Part shown: in pieces, positions 15,347-24,106 of the stretch | Layout: each line of letters opens with the position of its first letter | Numbering within the stretch: the stretch's first letter is position 1 | NCBI GenBank assembly: GCA_001485605.1 | Contig: FAON01000004.1 | Location: 1-64,000 of the forward strand | Source: Candidatus Kryptobacter tengchongensis | Lineage (GTDB): Bacteria; Bacteroidota; Ignavibacteria; Kryptoniales; Kryptoniaceae | DNA: 64,000 nt | Direction: 5' to 3' | Program-made: the position numbers and the translations under genes | The notes under the pieces: generated by a model | Database searches by the model: none | The model's input: the letters and a program-made list of their open reading frames with translations, nothing else | Told to the model about the DNA's origin: nothing

Positions 15347-16394
15347 TATATGTTATCGTTTTGATTAAAGCTTCTGCCTTTTTAACGACTTCAGGTGGTA
15401 ACTTCGCATAATCAAGTGGCTCTGTATGCGCTTGCCCTTCATGTATCATCCACCATAAAAGCTTTACAAGTTGTTTAGCTCTCTCAAGAGATCTGTTTTT
15501 ATAATTTTGCTCTTTATAAATAAGTATCCAAGTGAAGCTACTTATCGGATAGCCATCTTCGGCATCGGTATCTGTGACTGATACTCTTGTGTCACTTGGA
15601 ATATCTACCTTCGCAGAAGAAGTGATAGAAAATAACTCTGGTTTTATGAATTTTCCTTTTTTATTTTTAATCAAAGCTACAGGTAATTTATTTTGTTTCG
15701 CATAGATTAACTCAACATATCCTATACTCCCTGGGATTTGTTTAACAAGCCCTGTAACCCCTTCATTTCCTTTGCCACCAAGTCCAACTGGCCATGCTAC
15801 TGAAGTGCCACGACCAACTTTGGTTTCCCACTCCTTACTTACTTTTGATAGATAATCAACGAAAACAAATGTAGTCCCGCTCCCATCAGACCTATGAATT
15901 ACAGTTATATTCATATTTGGCAATTTCACATCAGGGTTTAGAGATACAAGCTTTGGATCATTCCATTTTTTAATTTTTCCAAGATAGATATCCGCTATGA
16001 CATCAGGAGTTAATTTAAGTTCTGGGTTTCCAGGCAAATTATAGGTTATCACGACAGCACCAAGACAAATTGGGATATGAATAACTGGTGAATCAAACTC
16101 CCTAAGTTGAGCCTCGGAAAGAAAAGCGTCGGAAGCTCCAAAATCAACGGTTTTTTCCTTCAACTGCCTTATTCCACCGCCCGAACCAATTGATTGATAA
16201 TTAACCTTTATCCCAGTTTTTTTGTAATAATCATCAAACATTTTTGAATAGAGAACATATGGAAATGTAGCACCCGCTCCAAGAAGCTCTCTGTCTTGAG
16301 AAATTAGAAGAGATGTTAGCAGGAAAGATAAGGTAAGCGTAGTGAAGATTTTTTTCAAATCCATCCGTTTAAGGTGTTTATATTTTTTATTCAT
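15309..16394 (-). CDS. pstS: Phosphate-binding protein PstS
   Basis: Periplasmic phosphate-binding protein that delivers phosphate to PstCA. After the signal segment (LKKIFTTLTLSFLLTSLLIS) the mature part begins near LLGAGATFPYVLY, the usual PstS opening. Phosphate-contacting loops SIGSGGGIRQL and HRSDGSGTTFVFVDYL are present. No lipobox Cys follows the signal, so it should be soluble. The ATG at 16394 is used here, but the Pho box ends only 21 bases upstream. An ATG at 16364, directly before the signal segment, may therefore be the real start. A TTG at 16412 would overlap the Pho box spacing and is unlikely. Confidence 0.94.
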   Translation of the reverse strand: MNKKYKHLKRMDLKKIFTTLTLSFLLTSLLISQDRELLGAGATFPYVLYSKMFDDYYKKTGIKVNYQSIGSGGGIRQLKEKTVDFGASDAFLSEAQLREFDSPVIHIPICLGAVVITYNLPGNPELKLTPDVIADIYLGKIKKWNDPKLVSLNPDVKLPNMNITVIHRSDGSGTTFVFVDYLSKVSKEWETKVGRGTSVAWPVGLGGKGNEGVTGLVKQIPGSIGYVELIYAKQNKLPVALIKNKKGKFIKPELFSITSSAKVDIPSDTRVSVTDTDAEDGYPISSFTWILIYKEQNYKNRSLERAKQLVKLLWWMIHEGQAHTEPLDYAKLPPEVVKKAEALIKTITYNGKPVYKEVGIK

Positions 16395-16414
16395 GCGAAA
16401 GTTAACTTTCAAAG

Positions 16415-16452
16415 GTTAAAATTTTGTTAAAGAAATATTAAGAAATCGTTAA
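16415..16452 (-). promoter_or_regulatory. Pho box upstream of pstS: four TTAA(C/T) repeats, 11-bp period
   Basis: On the minus strand TTAAC, TTAAT, TTAAC and TTAAC start at 16452, 16441, 16430 and 16419, exactly 11 bp apart, filling the 41-base phoR-pstS gap. Direct TTAAC-type repeats at 11-bp spacing are the known binding pattern of PhoB/PhoP regulators. Both regulator genes lie immediately upstream, so induction of pstSCAB-phoU on phosphate starvation is likely. Confidence 0.8.
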
Positions 16453-16453
16453 A

Positions 16454-17836
16454 TCAAATTTTAATTTCTTTCGGTTTAATTTTGTCTTGCTTTTTAACAG
16501 GGAGCACAATTTCAAACCTTGTTCCAATGCCAACCTTGCTTTCAACATTTATTTTACCATTGTACATCAAAACAATATGCTTCACAATTGACAATCCAAG
16601 TCCCGTTCCCCCACTTTGCCTTGACCTTGACTTATCCACAACATAAAATCTTTCAAATATTCTTGGAATATGCTCCCTTGGGATACCTATTCCCGTATCT
16701 TCAACGATTATCCTTATTGCATTTGGTTTTCTTTCAGAATGCTGTTTATATGGTTCAATCCTGATCTTTATACCACCTTTGTCGGTATATTTTACAGCGT
16801 TATCCACGAGATTGAAAAGCATTTGCTCAATTCTATATGGGTCAGCATAAAATTCAGGGAGCTCATCTGATATGTTAAGTTCACAAGATAATTTTTTATC
16901 CTTCAAAGTTTTCTCATACATCTTTAAAATTCCATTGAGGATCTTTTTAAAATCAATTTTTTCTTCCTCAAATTTTACTCCATATTCAACCTCCGAAAGT
17001 ATCAAAAGGTCATTTATAATTCTTATCAATCTATCTGTATTTCTTTTCACGGGGTCAAGGTAAATTATAATCTCATTAATTTGTTTAAACTTTTTCCCTA
17101 TTCTTTTAAGTTCTTCCTCAAGCGTTTCAATATAGCCTTTTATATTTGAAAGTGGGGTTTTCAACTCATGTGAGATATTCTCTACAAGTTCCCTTTTTAT
17201 CTCAACAAGTTCTTTAGCCAAACTTATATCGTCAAAAATTATAAACACTTCCTCATCATTGCCTTTAAATGCGCTAACATTAAAAGTTTTCCCATAAATT
17301 TCAATCTCTCGTGAAAGTTTCAAATTATCCCACTTACCCCTATACCCAACTGCATATTTAATGAACTCAATCAAATTAAAATCACGAATTATTTCCCAGT
17401 AAAACTTTCCATCCCCGATTTTCTCAGCAGTCTGAATTAACACGCCCATCTTTGAAAAAAGATCAAAAAACTTACCATTGTAATACTTTATCTTTCCGTT
17501 ATCATCAACAAGCAAAATGGCATTTGGTAAAGATTCAAGAAAAAACTTAAATTTTTCTTCTTTTTCTTCAAGAGTTTTCAAAAGATTCTCATATTCAAAC
17601 AGCAACTTATCAATTTCCCTCTCCGTTTCCCATAGAGTTATCTCATCGGCTGATGACTTCTTAAAGATGGAAAAGTTTTTTATTTTATCATTGATTTTTT
17701 GCAATGGGTTAATAAAGTTTTTCAAACACCAAAGCCCAAATAAAAGCGCGCAAACAATACCAATGATGGGGTTGATAAAAAGCAACACAACTGTCAAAAT
17801 CAAAAATATGAAAAAATAAATTTTGATGTTTTTCAT
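16454..17836 (-). CDS. phoR: Phosphate regulon sensor histidine kinase PhoR
   Basis: Membrane sensor kinase of 460 residues. A hydrophobic hairpin (about 5-37) is followed by a linker, a PAS domain (about 97-205), the dimerisation domain with phospho-acceptor His223 in ENISHELKTPLSN, and the HATPase domain. ATP-binding boxes are NLVDNAVKYTDKG, VEDTGIGIPREH, FYVVDKSRSR and SGGTGLGLSIVKHI. There is no large periplasmic sensor, as in E. coli PhoR, fitting phosphate sensing through PstSCAB-PhoU. It starts 3 bases after phoB. The assignment as PhoR rests mainly on its place between phoB and pstS. Confidence 0.94.
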   Translation of the reverse strand: MKNIKIYFFIFLILTVVLLFINPIIGIVCALLFGLWCLKNFINPLQKINDKIKNFSIFKKSSADEITLWETEREIDKLLFEYENLLKTLEEKEEKFKFFLESLPNAILLVDDNGKIKYYNGKFFDLFSKMGVLIQTAEKIGDGKFYWEIIRDFNLIEFIKYAVGYRGKWDNLKLSREIEIYGKTFNVSAFKGNDEEVFIIFDDISLAKELVEIKRELVENISHELKTPLSNIKGYIETLEEELKRIGKKFKQINEIIIYLDPVKRNTDRLIRIINDLLILSEVEYGVKFEEEKIDFKKILNGILKMYEKTLKDKKLSCELNISDELPEFYADPYRIEQMLFNLVDNAVKYTDKGGIKIRIEPYKQHSERKPNAIRIIVEDTGIGIPREHIPRIFERFYVVDKSRSRQSGGTGLGLSIVKHIVLMYNGKINVESKVGIGTRFEIVLPVKKQDKIKPKEIKI

Positions 17837-17839
17837 TTT

Positions 17840-18529
17840 TCACTCAGATTCAATTTTATATCCAAGCCCGCGAACACTTTTGATTAACTTTCCCGCTTTA
17901 CCAAGTTTATCTCTTAACTTTTTTATATGAACATCAATCGTCCGATCAAATATGAATTTACTGCTTCCCCACACAGAGTTAAGGATCTGCTCCCGTGAGA
18001 AAACCCATCCAGGTTTTTCAGCAAGACATTTGAGTATCTTGAATTCAGTCAAGGTAAGATCAACTTTTTCATTCCCAACATAAACTTCCATCCTGTTTAC
18101 ATCAATCGTAAGCATATCACCTACTTTAATAATTTCAGATTTTTGTTCCCCTACCGATGTTCTTCTTAAGACTGCTTTCACCCTTGCCATAAGCTCACGG
18201 GGAGAAAACGGTTTGGTCACATAATCATCTGCTCCAAGTTCAAGCCCAACTATTTTGTCCACTTCATCAATTTTTGCAGTTAAAATTATTATCGGTAATT
18301 TTGATGTAGCAGGATCACTTCGCAATTTCTTACAAATCTCAAGCCCGTCAATATCAGGCAACATCAAATCAAGAATTAAAAGGTCAGGGATATCAGTTGA
18401 AAGATATCTGAGAAAAGATTCAGCATTTTCAAATTTTTTCGCTTTGAAACCAGCTTTTTGTGCGTGTAATGCTATAAGTTCAAGTATATCTTTGTCATCC
18501 TCAATTATTGCGATTGTTTTTTCAGCCAT
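17840..18529 (-). CDS. phoB: Phosphate regulon response regulator PhoB
   Basis: OmpR/PhoB-family transcription factor of 229 residues. The receiver domain has the acidic pocket (Glu10-Asp12), phospho-acceptor Asp54 in LILDLMLPDIDG, Thr84 and Lys86. The C-terminal winged helix (about 130-228) ends in the wing-helix signature TIDVHIKKLRDKLG with SVRGLGYK. It pairs with phoR, 3 bases downstream, and probably binds the TTAAC array before pstS. It sits 3 bases from the S58 peptidase stop, so it may also be read from the long upstream run. Confidence 0.95.
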   Translation of the reverse strand: MAEKTIAIIEDDKDILELIALHAQKAGFKAKKFENAESFLRYLSTDIPDLLILDLMLPDIDGLEICKKLRSDPATSKLPIIILTAKIDEVDKIVGLELGADDYVTKPFSPRELMARVKAVLRRTSVGEQKSEIIKVGDMLTIDVNRMEVYVGNEKVDLTLTEFKILKCLAEKPGWVFSREQILNSVWGSSKFIFDRTIDVHIKKLRDKLGKAGKLIKSVRGLGYKIESE

Positions 18530-18532
18530 TTT

Positions 18533-19696
18533 TTACTTCGTTTTAAATTTTTTATCATAATTAAGGACATTGTATTTATTGAGGATTTCCAGAACTTTAC
18601 CTATTGGTATTGCCTCAACCTTTCTGCCCATATATCCAGTTATCGTCGTTGCTTTTAAAATTGAGTTGTAAATTGCTTCTTCTGTTGCTTCTACGACAGC
18701 TTGAAAAAGTGGTGAAAGAGCAAAGTTTGGCAAAACTTTTATTGTTTGCGGTTGATAATCCTCTATTGATTTAATTCTACAATCTGGATTTGTAGAAAAA
18801 GCTATGACATAATCACCGCTTCCGTTTGTAGATGGGGAACCAGTCCTTGCAAGTCCAAGCATTGCTCTTTTTGCAAGTCGTTTTAATTGATTTGGCATAA
18901 GTGGAGCATCTGTTGCGATCACAATTATAATTGAGCCATCTGCTTTTTCAAGCTCATTTTTAAGATAAAACTTGCCAAGTTCAAGCCCAACAGGTGCTCC
19001 GTTTATGCTTAAAATTCCACCAAAATTTGTTTGCACGAGAACTCCTACCGTCCATCCACCAAGATTTTTGGGTAAAACCCTTGAAGCTGTTCCTATCCCC
19101 CCTTTCCAGCCAAACGCGATCGTCCCAGTCCCAGCTCCAACCGAACCTTCCTCAACTTCTCCAGAACTTGCAGAATTTATCGCATCAAGAACATCTTGAT
19201 ATGTGATAACTCTATCTTGAATTTTGTTAAGATAGCCATCATTTGTTTCCCCAACGACGGGATTAACGGAGCGGATCTCCATCCCAGATTTTTCAAGTGT
19301 AAACTGAATTAACGCATCCGCAACCTTTGGCACCGCAAGTGTGTTAGTAAGGGCAATTGGTGTTTCAAGTTCCCCAAGCTCTTCAATTTGAGTTGAGCCG
19401 ACAAATTTTCCAAACGCATTTCCAGCATAAAACGCGCAGGGAACTTTTTCCTTAAATATATCACCTTCATGCGGGATTATCACCGTAACTCCCGTCCTTA
19501 TACTATCACCTTTGATTATCGTTTTATGTCCAACTTTTACCCCTTTAACATCGGTGATCGCATTATATTTTCCAGTTGGTAAGATCCCAACCGCAATTCC
19601 CAATTCTCTTGCCCTATACCTTCTTTCGCTTTCCTGTGAGAGCATGATTGAAGTAAAAATTTGTTGCAAAAAAATTAACAAGAATAAAACTTTCAT
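18533..19696 (-). CDS. S58-family (DmpA-type) self-processing peptidase, secreted
   Basis: 387 residues with a signal peptide (about 1-20), then the P1/DmpA aminopeptidase fold of the N-terminal nucleophile type. The ITDVKGVKVGH opening, PVVGETNDG and GSVGAGTGTIAFGWKGGIGTAS are characteristic. Self-cleavage should occur at Gly254-Ser255 in KADGSIIIVIATDAP, leaving Ser255 as the nucleophile of a 133-residue beta chain, close to the size known for DmpA. Likely releases N-terminal residues or beta-amino acids from short peptides in the periplasm. Its start overlaps the ubiX stop (ATGA). Confidence 0.9.
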   Translation of the reverse strand: MKVLFLLIFLQQIFTSIMLSQESERRYRARELGIAVGILPTGKYNAITDVKGVKVGHKTIIKGDSIRTGVTVIIPHEGDIFKEKVPCAFYAGNAFGKFVGSTQIEELGELETPIALTNTLAVPKVADALIQFTLEKSGMEIRSVNPVVGETNDGYLNKIQDRVITYQDVLDAINSASSGEVEEGSVGAGTGTIAFGWKGGIGTASRVLPKNLGGWTVGVLVQTNFGGILSINGAPVGLELGKFYLKNELEKADGSIIIVIATDAPLMPNQLKRLAKRAMLGLARTGSPSTNGSGDYVIAFSTNPDCRIKSIEDYQPQTIKVLPNFALSPLFQAVVEATEEAIYNSILKATTITGYMGRKVEAIPIGKVLEILNKYNVLNYDKKFKTK

Positions 19697-20307
19697 TCTT
19701 CCTCACCCCATTTTTTGTAAAGGTTATGTTTTACTCCAAAAAGAGTTAAAACTTTCCCAGCTATGAAATCAGCAAGCTCTTCAAATGTCCTTGGCTTATG
19801 ATAGAAAGCTGGGGAAGCCGGAAGAATTTTAGCGCCAGCTTGAGTAAGTGTAAGCATATTTTGAATGTGAATTAAATTCAACGGGGTCTCACGAAAAACA
19901 AGAACGAGAAGGCGATTTTCCTTCAAACAAACATCCGCGGAACGCTCAATTAAATTTGAAGATGTCCCATTTGCAATCCCAGAAAGCGTCTTAACAGAAC
20001 AGGGAACCACAATCATACCATCCGTTTCAAAAGAGCCACTTGAAATCCTCGCTTTTAAATCTCTGAAATTGTATTTTACGATCTCGCCATTCTCAATCTC
20101 TGAACCAAACATCTTTCTAAAAATTTCCATTGGCTCCCCAGCCCTAAGATCAATCCCGCATTCATCCTTTAAAACAAAATTTCCATAGTCCGAAACAATA
20201 AGATGAATTTCAAAACCGTGGATCAAAAATGCCCTTATCGTCCTCACCGCATAAATTCCACCACTTGCGCCCGATACTCCAATTATCACCCTCCGCTTAT
20301 TTGACAT
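19693..20307 (-). CDS. ubiX: Flavin prenyltransferase UbiX
   Basis: Makes prenylated FMN, the cofactor of UbiD-type decarboxylases, from FMN and dimethylallyl phosphate. 204 residues, normal length. The GVSGASGGIYAVRTI nucleotide loop, the VVPCSVKTLSGIANGTSSNLIERSADV segment split across FMN- and prenyl-binding loops, and RETPLNLIHIQNM are all typical. No ubiD gene is next to it here; the partner decarboxylase must be elsewhere. It overlaps the membrane protein gene before it by 22 bases and the S58 gene after it by 4. Confidence 0.94.
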   Translation of the reverse strand: MSNKRRVIIGVSGASGGIYAVRTIRAFLIHGFEIHLIVSDYGNFVLKDECGIDLRAGEPMEIFRKMFGSEIENGEIVKYNFRDLKARISSGSFETDGMIVVPCSVKTLSGIANGTSSNLIERSADVCLKENRLLVLVFRETPLNLIHIQNMLTLTQAGAKILPASPAFYHKPRTFEELADFIAGKVLTLFGVKHNLYKKWGEEE

Positions 20308-21941
20308 TTGAAAATCCTCCCTACCTTTCGTTTCAAAATTTTTAAACTATATCTTTCAACAACCATAAGAAAAATTAAAAATGGTAAAAGCACAAAATAA
20401 CTTTTAGAAATTATAACTAATCCATAGATTCCCTTCTCAAATATCACAGCTATGAAAACCGCCATCAATGCAAAAATCTGGGCAAATATCTTCTCGGCTG
20501 AACTTAACTTTTCATATGGCTGACTTAAAGGCAAATTAACGAAAAAAAGCAAGGCAAAATTAAAAAATACCTTCAGGATCAAAAGCGTTATGAAAATATG
20601 CAGAAAAACAGCTAAAAACTCACCCGTCCTGATCAAATATGTAAAGAAGAAAATAACGAGCAATGGAATTAAAATATGATGCCAGAGAACCATAAAACCA
20701 GAGCGAAATGTCTCATAAATTTCATCCATGCCGATGAAGTTATAAACCCAGTTTGCTTCATAATCCCGATGATTTTGTATAGCGGTAATCCCAGCGATGA
20801 CATTAAAGAAAAGTGAAATTAACATCATAACATTTGCCCTTGATGCTGGTTCAAGAATTGGATTTCCAACCCGATCTAAAGTTAAAAGGTAGACGGCTAT
20901 TGCAATTGATATAACAAATGCTGATAAAATTTTGACCCTGATAGACCTGTCCCTTCTTAAGTAGACATAAACGAGCTCATAAATTGCAAAAGTTGACCCC
21001 GTTTTGAAGAATAATTTTTTAAACCTTTTCAAAATTTCAATGAACCAGTAACTCACACCTTCACCTCTTCCCGAATTATACCCAACAAGTATGTTCTTGA
21101 GATTTTCAAGCTTCAGAAAGAAAACAGGACTTATTAGAAGCATCAAAAACACAATCACGATAATTTCAAAAAACTTTAAACTCTCATAACCAACGCCCGA
21201 CAATATGATAAAAATTTTTGGAAAAACAAATTGTGGTAAAATCGCAATGAATGAAAATTTCCTGTCCAGAAGTGTAAATATGCCATCGCTTTCATTAGAG
21301 GTAAGGTATTTGTTAAGCACTTGATAAATGAAAAACACAGCGAAGACAGCAAAAATTTGCAGTGGGAAAATAAATTTTTTGAGCCTTTCAATCTTGACCC
21401 CCCTTCCAAGAAAAAGCAATCCAAGAAGCACAAAATTTGAAATTAAAACCACATATAAAAACGAAACGAATAGATATGAAAGTGAAATTTTCAAAAACGA
21501 ATTTTCATAAATTCCAGAAGTAAAAAAATTCAAAATTGAAAGAACAAGCGCTGGCGAAAGATTGTAAGAAAAACTTAATAAAGAAATAAAAAACAAGAAA
21601 TTGAAATACTTCGCTAACCCATAAATTGTTTGGTTGATGGGTAGAAATGAAAAAAATTCAACTTCCAGCGGATTTAATAGGAGTAAATCAAACTCAACAA
21701 TTATTGTAAATGCAATTAGCAGAAATTCAAGCGAGAAAATTACAAAAGAAAAATCAAGAAGAAACAATCTCAAATTTTGTTTGTCTATTCCAGAAATTGC
21801 AATTGTGGAACTTAATATGAAAAACCATAAAAAATTCGTCACAAAAATCAAAATGAGCCTGCCATACGAAATCTTCCCTTCTTTCCTCGTGCGAAGGTCA
21901 ATTTTGAGTAAAAACTTAAATATCTCCAGAATCAACTTCAT
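20286..21941 (-). CDS. Polytopic membrane protein of unknown function, 551 aa
   Basis: I do not recognise this protein confidently. It has about 13-14 hydrophobic segments spread over the full length, with short charged loops and a long loop around residues 270-310 (VGYNSGRGEGVSYWFIEIL). The arrangement of two halves of about six helices resembles ABC-2-type exporter permeases, but no ATPase gene is adjacent, so this is a weak suggestion. Its start overlaps the end of the chorismate mutase-MltG gene (4 bases) and its end overlaps ubiX, so it is translated within the same transcription unit. Confidence 0.75.
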   Translation of the reverse strand: MKLILEIFKFLLKIDLRTRKEGKISYGRLILIFVTNFLWFFILSSTIAISGIDKQNLRLFLLDFSFVIFSLEFLLIAFTIIVEFDLLLLNPLEVEFFSFLPINQTIYGLAKYFNFLFFISLLSFSYNLSPALVLSILNFFTSGIYENSFLKISLSYLFVSFLYVVLISNFVLLGLLFLGRGVKIERLKKFIFPLQIFAVFAVFFIYQVLNKYLTSNESDGIFTLLDRKFSFIAILPQFVFPKIFIILSGVGYESLKFFEIIVIVFLMLLISPVFFLKLENLKNILVGYNSGRGEGVSYWFIEILKRFKKLFFKTGSTFAIYELVYVYLRRDRSIRVKILSAFVISIAIAVYLLTLDRVGNPILEPASRANVMMLISLFFNVIAGITAIQNHRDYEANWVYNFIGMDEIYETFRSGFMVLWHHILIPLLVIFFFTYLIRTGEFLAVFLHIFITLLILKVFFNFALLFFVNLPLSQPYEKLSSAEKIFAQIFALMAVFIAVIFEKGIYGLVIISKSYFVLLPFLIFLMVVERYSLKILKRKVGRIFKCQISGG

Positions 21942-23335
21942 TTAATTTTTTCGTTTGTTTTGCTTCGCTCACTTCTTTCAGCAAGAGCTTTTCTATATCT
22001 TCTCACCGCTTTAAGATGCTCATCATATGTTCGTGAAAAAACATGTCTCCCACTCCCATCAGAGACGAAATATAAAAACTTATTTTTCTCAGGATAGAGA
22101 ACAGCTAGAATTGAACTTCTGCCTGGATTATTCACAGGTCCTGGGGGCAAGCCAGGATTTAGGTATGTGTTATAAGGCGATTCAATTTTTAAATCTTTAT
22201 AAAACAATCTTCTCGGTCCATCTGGAATTATATATTGAATCGTTGGGTCAGCTTCAAGTGGCATCTTTCTTTTTAAACGATTAAAATATACACCCGCAAT
22301 TCGCTGTTTTTCATCCTCAAACCTTGCTTCCCCTTCAACTATTGAAGCAAGCGTCACAACTTGATGAGTATTTAATCCAACAACTTTTTCCCTTTCCATC
22401 AAACTATCATTGTAAAATTTCTTAAACTCTGAAACCATTTTCTCAATCACTTTTTCTTCATCATCTCCCCACACGAAAATATATGTATCTGGCATAAGAT
22501 AACCCTCAAGCCCATTTGCCTGTATCCCAAGCTTTTGTGCAAAATCAGCGCTGTTGACAAGTTGCATAAATTTTGTTGAGTCAATCCCAATTTTTGATTT
22601 CAATATACCTGCGATTCTTCGTGCGGTTATCCCTTCTGGAATTGTGACGCTTATGGATATAATATAGGCTGGATTTGTTATCTCTTTTACCACAATAGCC
22701 ATTGGCAGATTATCTATAAAAATGTATCTTCCAGCCTTAACCTTTCTATCAAAGCCAAGCACTTTGCCGGTATAATAAAAAATTATTTTACTTTTCAAAA
22801 TCCCCTCGGAGTTTAAAATTTCAACTGTTTGTTTAAATGTTGAATTTTTAGGTACCTCAATAAAAACAAACTTGGTCGCAGGAGAGTTGGAAAGGAAAAA
22901 TTCACTGTTGATTATATGAAGAAAAATTAAAATCAGCAAAATTACAAGTTTCCTTAAAAGGTCAAACATCGCTTTTCCTGAAAACGAATTCACATTTATT
23001 GCTTGAATTTTATTTTTTCCTCTGAGTTCCGCTGATTCCCTTTCAAGTCGTCTTGACTCATCAATGATTCTTTCATATAACCTTTTAATTGCCATATCCG
23101 ATAAAGGACCGTAATTATGTTTCATGACATTCTGGATGACCTGACTTTCTCGTTCTGGTGAATAGATGGGTAAATTCAATTTTTGTTTTATTTTTCCGAT
23201 TTCGTTTGCATACCTCGCTCTTCTATTTAGAAGTCGGACAATTTTGATATCAATTTTATCAATTTTTTTGCGCCACCTTTCAATTTCATCATAGTATTTA
23301 TTTTTTCTCTTCAACCAGTCCATTTTTGAGCTCAC
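21938..23335 (-). CDS. mltG: Chorismate mutase (AroQ) - endolytic transglycosylase MltG in-frame fusion
   Basis: One uninterrupted 465-residue frame. Residues ~17-100 are an AroQ chorismate mutase; catalytic residues Arg22, Arg39, Lys50, Arg62, Glu63 and Ser94 are conserved, with Glu98 where E. coli has Gln88. A membrane helix (about 126-145) is followed by the MltG domain, with LEGYLMPDTY, catalytic Glu334 in LASIVEGEA and EADPTIQY. MltG terminates glycan strands. Chorismate mutase would be cytoplasmic and MltG periplasmic, so the fusion is topologically possible. An internal ATG at 22969 (Met123) has AGGA 6 bases upstream and is where a normal MltG would start, so both products may exist. 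The GTG at 23335 overlaps trpA; ATG at 23323 is an alternative start. Confidence 0.88.
   Translation of the reverse strand: MSSKMDWLKRKNKYYDEIERWRKKIDKIDIKIVRLLNRRARYANEIGKIKQKLNLPIYSPERESQVIQNVMKHNYGPLSDMAIKRLYERIIDESRRLERESAELRGKNKIQAINVNSFSGKAMFDLLRKLVILLILIFLHIINSEFFLSNSPATKFVFIEVPKNSTFKQTVEILNSEGILKSKIIFYYTGKVLGFDRKVKAGRYIFIDNLPMAIVVKEITNPAYIISISVTIPEGITARRIAGILKSKIGIDSTKFMQLVNSADFAQKLGIQANGLEGYLMPDTYIFVWGDDEEKVIEKMVSEFKKFYNDSLMEREKVVGLNTHQVVTLASIVEGEARFEDEKQRIAGVYFNRLKRKMPLEADPTIQYIIPDGPRRLFYKDLKIESPYNTYLNPGLPPGPVNNPGRSSILAVLYPEKNKFLYFVSDGSGRHVFSRTYDEHLKAVRRYRKALAERSERSKTNEKIK
22976..22979 (-). promoter_or_regulatory. Internal Shine-Dalgarno for a stand-alone MltG
   Basis: AGGA on the minus strand, 6 bases before the in-frame ATG at 22967-22969 (Met123 of the fusion). 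The encoded N-terminus from that ATG (MFDLLRKLVILLILIFLHII) is a typical MltG membrane anchor, so internal initiation is plausible. Confidence 0.5.
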
Positions 23336-24095
23336 TTATAAATTCAAAGGCAACTTTCACACACTTTGAAATTTCGTCAATGTTGAAGAGCTTTTTTATC
23401 AGCGCTGATCCAACCACAGCGCCATCAGCCCATCTCCACGCCTCTAAAACATGATCTCGTTTTGATATACCAAATCCAACGACAAATGGTTTGTTTGAGT
23501 TTGCTCTAACCCTCAGCATAAAGTTTTCAAAATCTTCTCCGCCGAATTCTTCCCTCTCACCTGTTACACCCATAACCGACACGCAATAAACAAAATGGGT
23601 TGATTTTTCCGAGACCAGCTTTATACGCTCATCGCTTGAAGTCGGAGCGACAAGAAATATATTGCTCAATCCATATCTTTGAGAGATTTCAATTAATTTA
23701 TCTGCCTCATCTATTGGAAGATCGGGGACTATAACTCCATCAACGCCGTTTGAGATAGCTTCAACGACGAAATTTTCAATTCCACGACTTAGAATTGAAT
23801 TATAATAACCCATCAAAATAATTGGCGTTGAATATTTTTTCCTAAATTTTGAAACATCGTCCAAAATTTTTTTAAAACTTGCCCCGTTTTTAAGAGCAAC
23901 ATAAGAAGAATGCTGAATCGTGGGTCCATCTGCTATCGGATCACTGAACGGAATTCCAATTTCAATCATATCACTCCCAGCATCAAAAAGCCCTTCAAGT
24001 AAGGGTAAAGTCACTCCTTTGATTGGGAATTCAGGCGTAATGTAAGGAATTAACATTTTATTTTTGGTATTTAAGACATTTTGAATTCTGTTCAT
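23298..24095 (-). CDS. trpA: Tryptophan synthase alpha chain
   Basis: TIM-barrel enzyme of 265 residues cleaving indole-3-glycerol phosphate to indole, which passes to the beta chain. Catalytic Glu and Asp lie in DMIEIGIPFSDPIADGP. The loop GVDGVIVPDLPIDEA and phosphate-binding VGFGIS and GAVVGSAL segments are present. trpB is not adjacent, so the rest of the pathway lies elsewhere. It overlaps by 38 bases the start of the chorismate mutase-MltG gene, which links it to another aromatic amino-acid enzyme. It starts 12 bases after tsaD. Confidence 0.96.
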   Translation of the reverse strand: MNRIQNVLNTKNKMLIPYITPEFPIKGVTLPLLEGLFDAGSDMIEIGIPFSDPIADGPTIQHSSYVALKNGASFKKILDDVSKFRKKYSTPIILMGYYNSILSRGIENFVVEAISNGVDGVIVPDLPIDEADKLIEISQRYGLSNIFLVAPTSSDERIKLVSEKSTHFVYCVSVMGVTGEREEFGGEDFENFMLRVRANSNKPFVVGFGISKRDHVLEAWRWADGAVVGSALIKKLFNIDEISKCVKVAFEFISELKNGLVEEKK

Positions 24096-24106
24096 CGGTT
24101 TTGAAC

